Assembly (NCBI GenBank): GCA_017935625.1 | Contig: JAGBHC010000015.1 | Span: 1-64,000 of the forward strand | Reading direction: 5' to 3' | DNA: 64,000 bases | Source of the DNA: Rikenellaceae bacterium | Lineage (GTDB): Bacteria; Bacteroidota; Bacteroidia; Bacteroidales; Rikenellaceae | Translations under genes and position numbers: made by a program | In this document: positions 62,759-64,000 of the stretch, in pieces | Position numbering within the stretch: the first letter of the stretch is position 1 | Layout: every line of letters begins with the position of its first letter | Notes under the pieces: model-generated | Told to the model about the DNA's origin: nothing | The model's input: only the letters and a program-made list of their open reading frames with translations | The model's database searches: none

Positions 62759-64000
62759 GCACATCGAAAATGGCGCGCGGCAGCTCGTCCACACGGTTGA
62801 TATAAGTGATTTCGATGCCCTTGGGCGGACGGGGCATGCTCTTGCGCAGGTAGCCCGACACCACGATGCGCCGGAACCCCAGACGCGCCGCCTCGCCGAT
62901 GCGCTGCTCGCTGCGCGAAGCCGGCCGCACCTCGCCCGAGAGCCCCACCTCCGCGGCGCAGCACACCCCGTCGGCAATCGGCTTGTCGAAATACGAGGAG
63001 ACCACGGCCGCCACCACGGCCAAATCGAGCCCCGGGTCGGCAATCTTGAACCCCCCGGCGAAGTTGAGAAAGACATCCTTGGAGAACATCTTCATCCCCA
63101 CCCGCTTTTCGAGCACCGCCAGCAGCATGTTCATCCGCCGGCCGTCGAACCCCGTGGCCGACCGCTGGGGCGTTCCGTAGGCGGCGTTGCACACCAGCGC
63201 CTGCGTCTCGATGAGATAGGGGCGGATGCCGTCCACCGTGGCTCCCACGGCGATGCCGCTCAACGGCTCGTCGTAGTGGCTGAGCAGGATTTCCGAAGGG
63301 TTGTCCACACTGCGCAGCCCCTCGTGGCGCATCTCGAAGACACCGATTTCGAACGTCGCGCCGAAACGGTTCTTGATACCGCGCAGAATCCTGTATATGT
63401 TATTGTTGTCGCCCTCGAACTGAAGCACCACATCGACGATGTGCTCCAGAATCTTGGGTCCGGCGATGGTGCCGTCCTTGGTGATGTGTCCGATGATGAA
63501 AATCGACACGCCGTTGCTCTTGGCATACTTGAGCAGCCCGGCCGCACACTCCCGGATTTGCGACACGCTGCCGGCCGACGAATCGAGCGTCTCGGTGTAG
63601 ATGGTCTGAATGGAGTCGATGACCACCAGGTCGGGCTTCACCTCCTCCATCTGCAGGACGATGTTCTCGAAGAGGGTCTCCGAATAGATGAGACACGACT
63701 CGTTGCCGATGCCGAGCCGGTCGGCCCGCATCTTAATCTGCATCTGTGACTCCTCGCCCGAAACATAGAGCGTCCGCAGTCCGTGGGTGCCCAGCGCGAT
63801 TTGCAGGCTGAGGGTCGATTTGCCGATACCCGGCTCGCCGCCCAGCAGGATGAGCGACCCCGGCACCAGACCGCCGCCCAGCACCCGGTTCACCTCCTGG
63901 TCGCCCAGGTCGATGCGCCGCTGCTCGGTCTGCACGATTTCCTTCACCGGCGTGGGCCGCGAACTCTGGAAACGGGACATGTTCGCACCACCGTACCGCT
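62751..64000 (-). CDS. radA: DNA repair protein RadA (N-terminus outside window)
   Basis: The frame stays open to the right edge; the usual N-terminal zinc finger would lie beyond it. Visible parts: Walker A GGEPGIGKSTLSLQ, Walker B PDLVVIDSIQTIY, the RadA signature GIKNRFGATFEIG (KNRFG), and the Lon-like C-terminal domain (LDLAVVAAVVSSYFDKPI; GEVRPASRSEQRIGEAARLGF). RadA is a branch-migration helicase in recombination and repair. It precedes the DUF1573 gene with an 8-nt overlap. Confidence 0.96.
   Translation of the reverse strand, partial: RYGGANMSRFQSSRPTPVKEIVQTEQRRIDLGDQEVNRVLGGGLVPGSLILLGGEPGIGKSTLSLQIALGTHGLRTLYVSGEESQMQIKMRADRLGIGNESCLIYSETLFENIVLQMEEVKPDLVVIDSIQTIYTETLDSSAGSVSQIRECAAGLLKYAKSNGVSIFIIGHITKDGTIAGPKILEHIVDVVLQFEGDNNNIYRILRGIKNRFGATFEIGVFEMRHEGLRSVDNPSEILLSHYDEPLSGIAVGATVDGIRPYLIETQALVCNAAYGTPQRSATGFDGRRMNMLLAVLEKRVGMKMFSKDVFLNFAGGFKIADPGLDLAVVAAVVSSYFDKPIADGVCCAAEVGLSGEVRPASRSEQRIGEAARLGFRRIVVSGYLRKSMPRPPKGIEITYINRVDELPRAIFDVHE

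Overview
The window is chromosomal DNA from a GC-rich member of the Bacteroidales. Evidence: many genes are preceded by the Bacteroidetes -7 element TAnnTTTG, Shine-Dalgarno sites are mostly absent, and typical family members are present (long NusB, BF3164-type propeller lipoprotein, fimbrillin lipoproteins, DUF4332, DUF5107, DUF2795). An Alistipes/Rikenellaceae origin fits the high GC, but this is inference. Several gene starts were moved downstream because the longest open frame begins inside the promoter.

Layout. (1) 1-5358: start of rfbA, a DUF4332 helix-hairpin-helix protein, a three-gene lipid A/envelope operon (GT39 transferase, GT2 polyprenyl-phosphate glycosyltransferase, duplicated LAB_N protein) and a propeller lipoprotein. 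(2) 5372-18559: a minus-strand predicted conflict locus. One operon runs RyR/TrkA-N membrane protein, ECF-like sigma factor, C39-like peptidase/RyR/zinc-ribbon protein, DUF4062-like/nSTAND ATPase with membrane and TPR-like regions, and a TIR-CD225 (dispanin) protein. A second set (stand-alone RyR protein, M48 peptidase with zinc ribbon, two further zinc-ribbon proteins) lies beyond an AT-rich plus-strand insert of three genes (8190-10201: HTH regulator, secreted repeat protein, CoiA-like protein). The RyR and nSTAND genes share an exact 14-bp upstream motif. This is the best candidate here for an undescribed system. (3) 18802-22969: small hypotheticals, a DUF1232 protein, a nucleotidyltransferase, tRNA-Phe, and two unrecognised genes in a lower-GC patch. 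(4) 23139-35413: sugar-porter/DUF5107 operon divergent from an AraC regulator, a metallopeptidase, and a redox group (aldo/keto reductases, one of them broken, flavin reductase, alpha/beta hydrolase, CMD-cupin protein).

(5) 35547-57346: an integration hotspot at the 3' end of a DUF2795 gene. An older remnant (two fimbrillin lipoproteins and an integrase fragment) lies between 101-bp direct repeats. To its right is an 18.6-kb integrative mobilizable element between 23-bp attL/attR copies of the DUF2795 3' end. Its plus-strand cargo is defensive: HTH regulator, DUF1016 PDDEXK nuclease, AAA/STAND ATPase with a HEPN-like tail, and a three-gene set matching the Shango anti-phage system (TerB protein, ATPase, DEAD/DEAH helicase). 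Its minus-strand genes are the mobility module: HTH protein, DUF3987 helicase-like protein, toprim/primase-like DUF6371 protein, MobV relaxase, a membrane protein and a tyrosine integrase. (6) 57323-64000: ordinary chromosome with DUF2795, corrinoid adenosyltransferase, a YhiN/HI0933 flavoprotein, nusB, a GNAT acetyltransferase, yajC, DUF1573 and radA.
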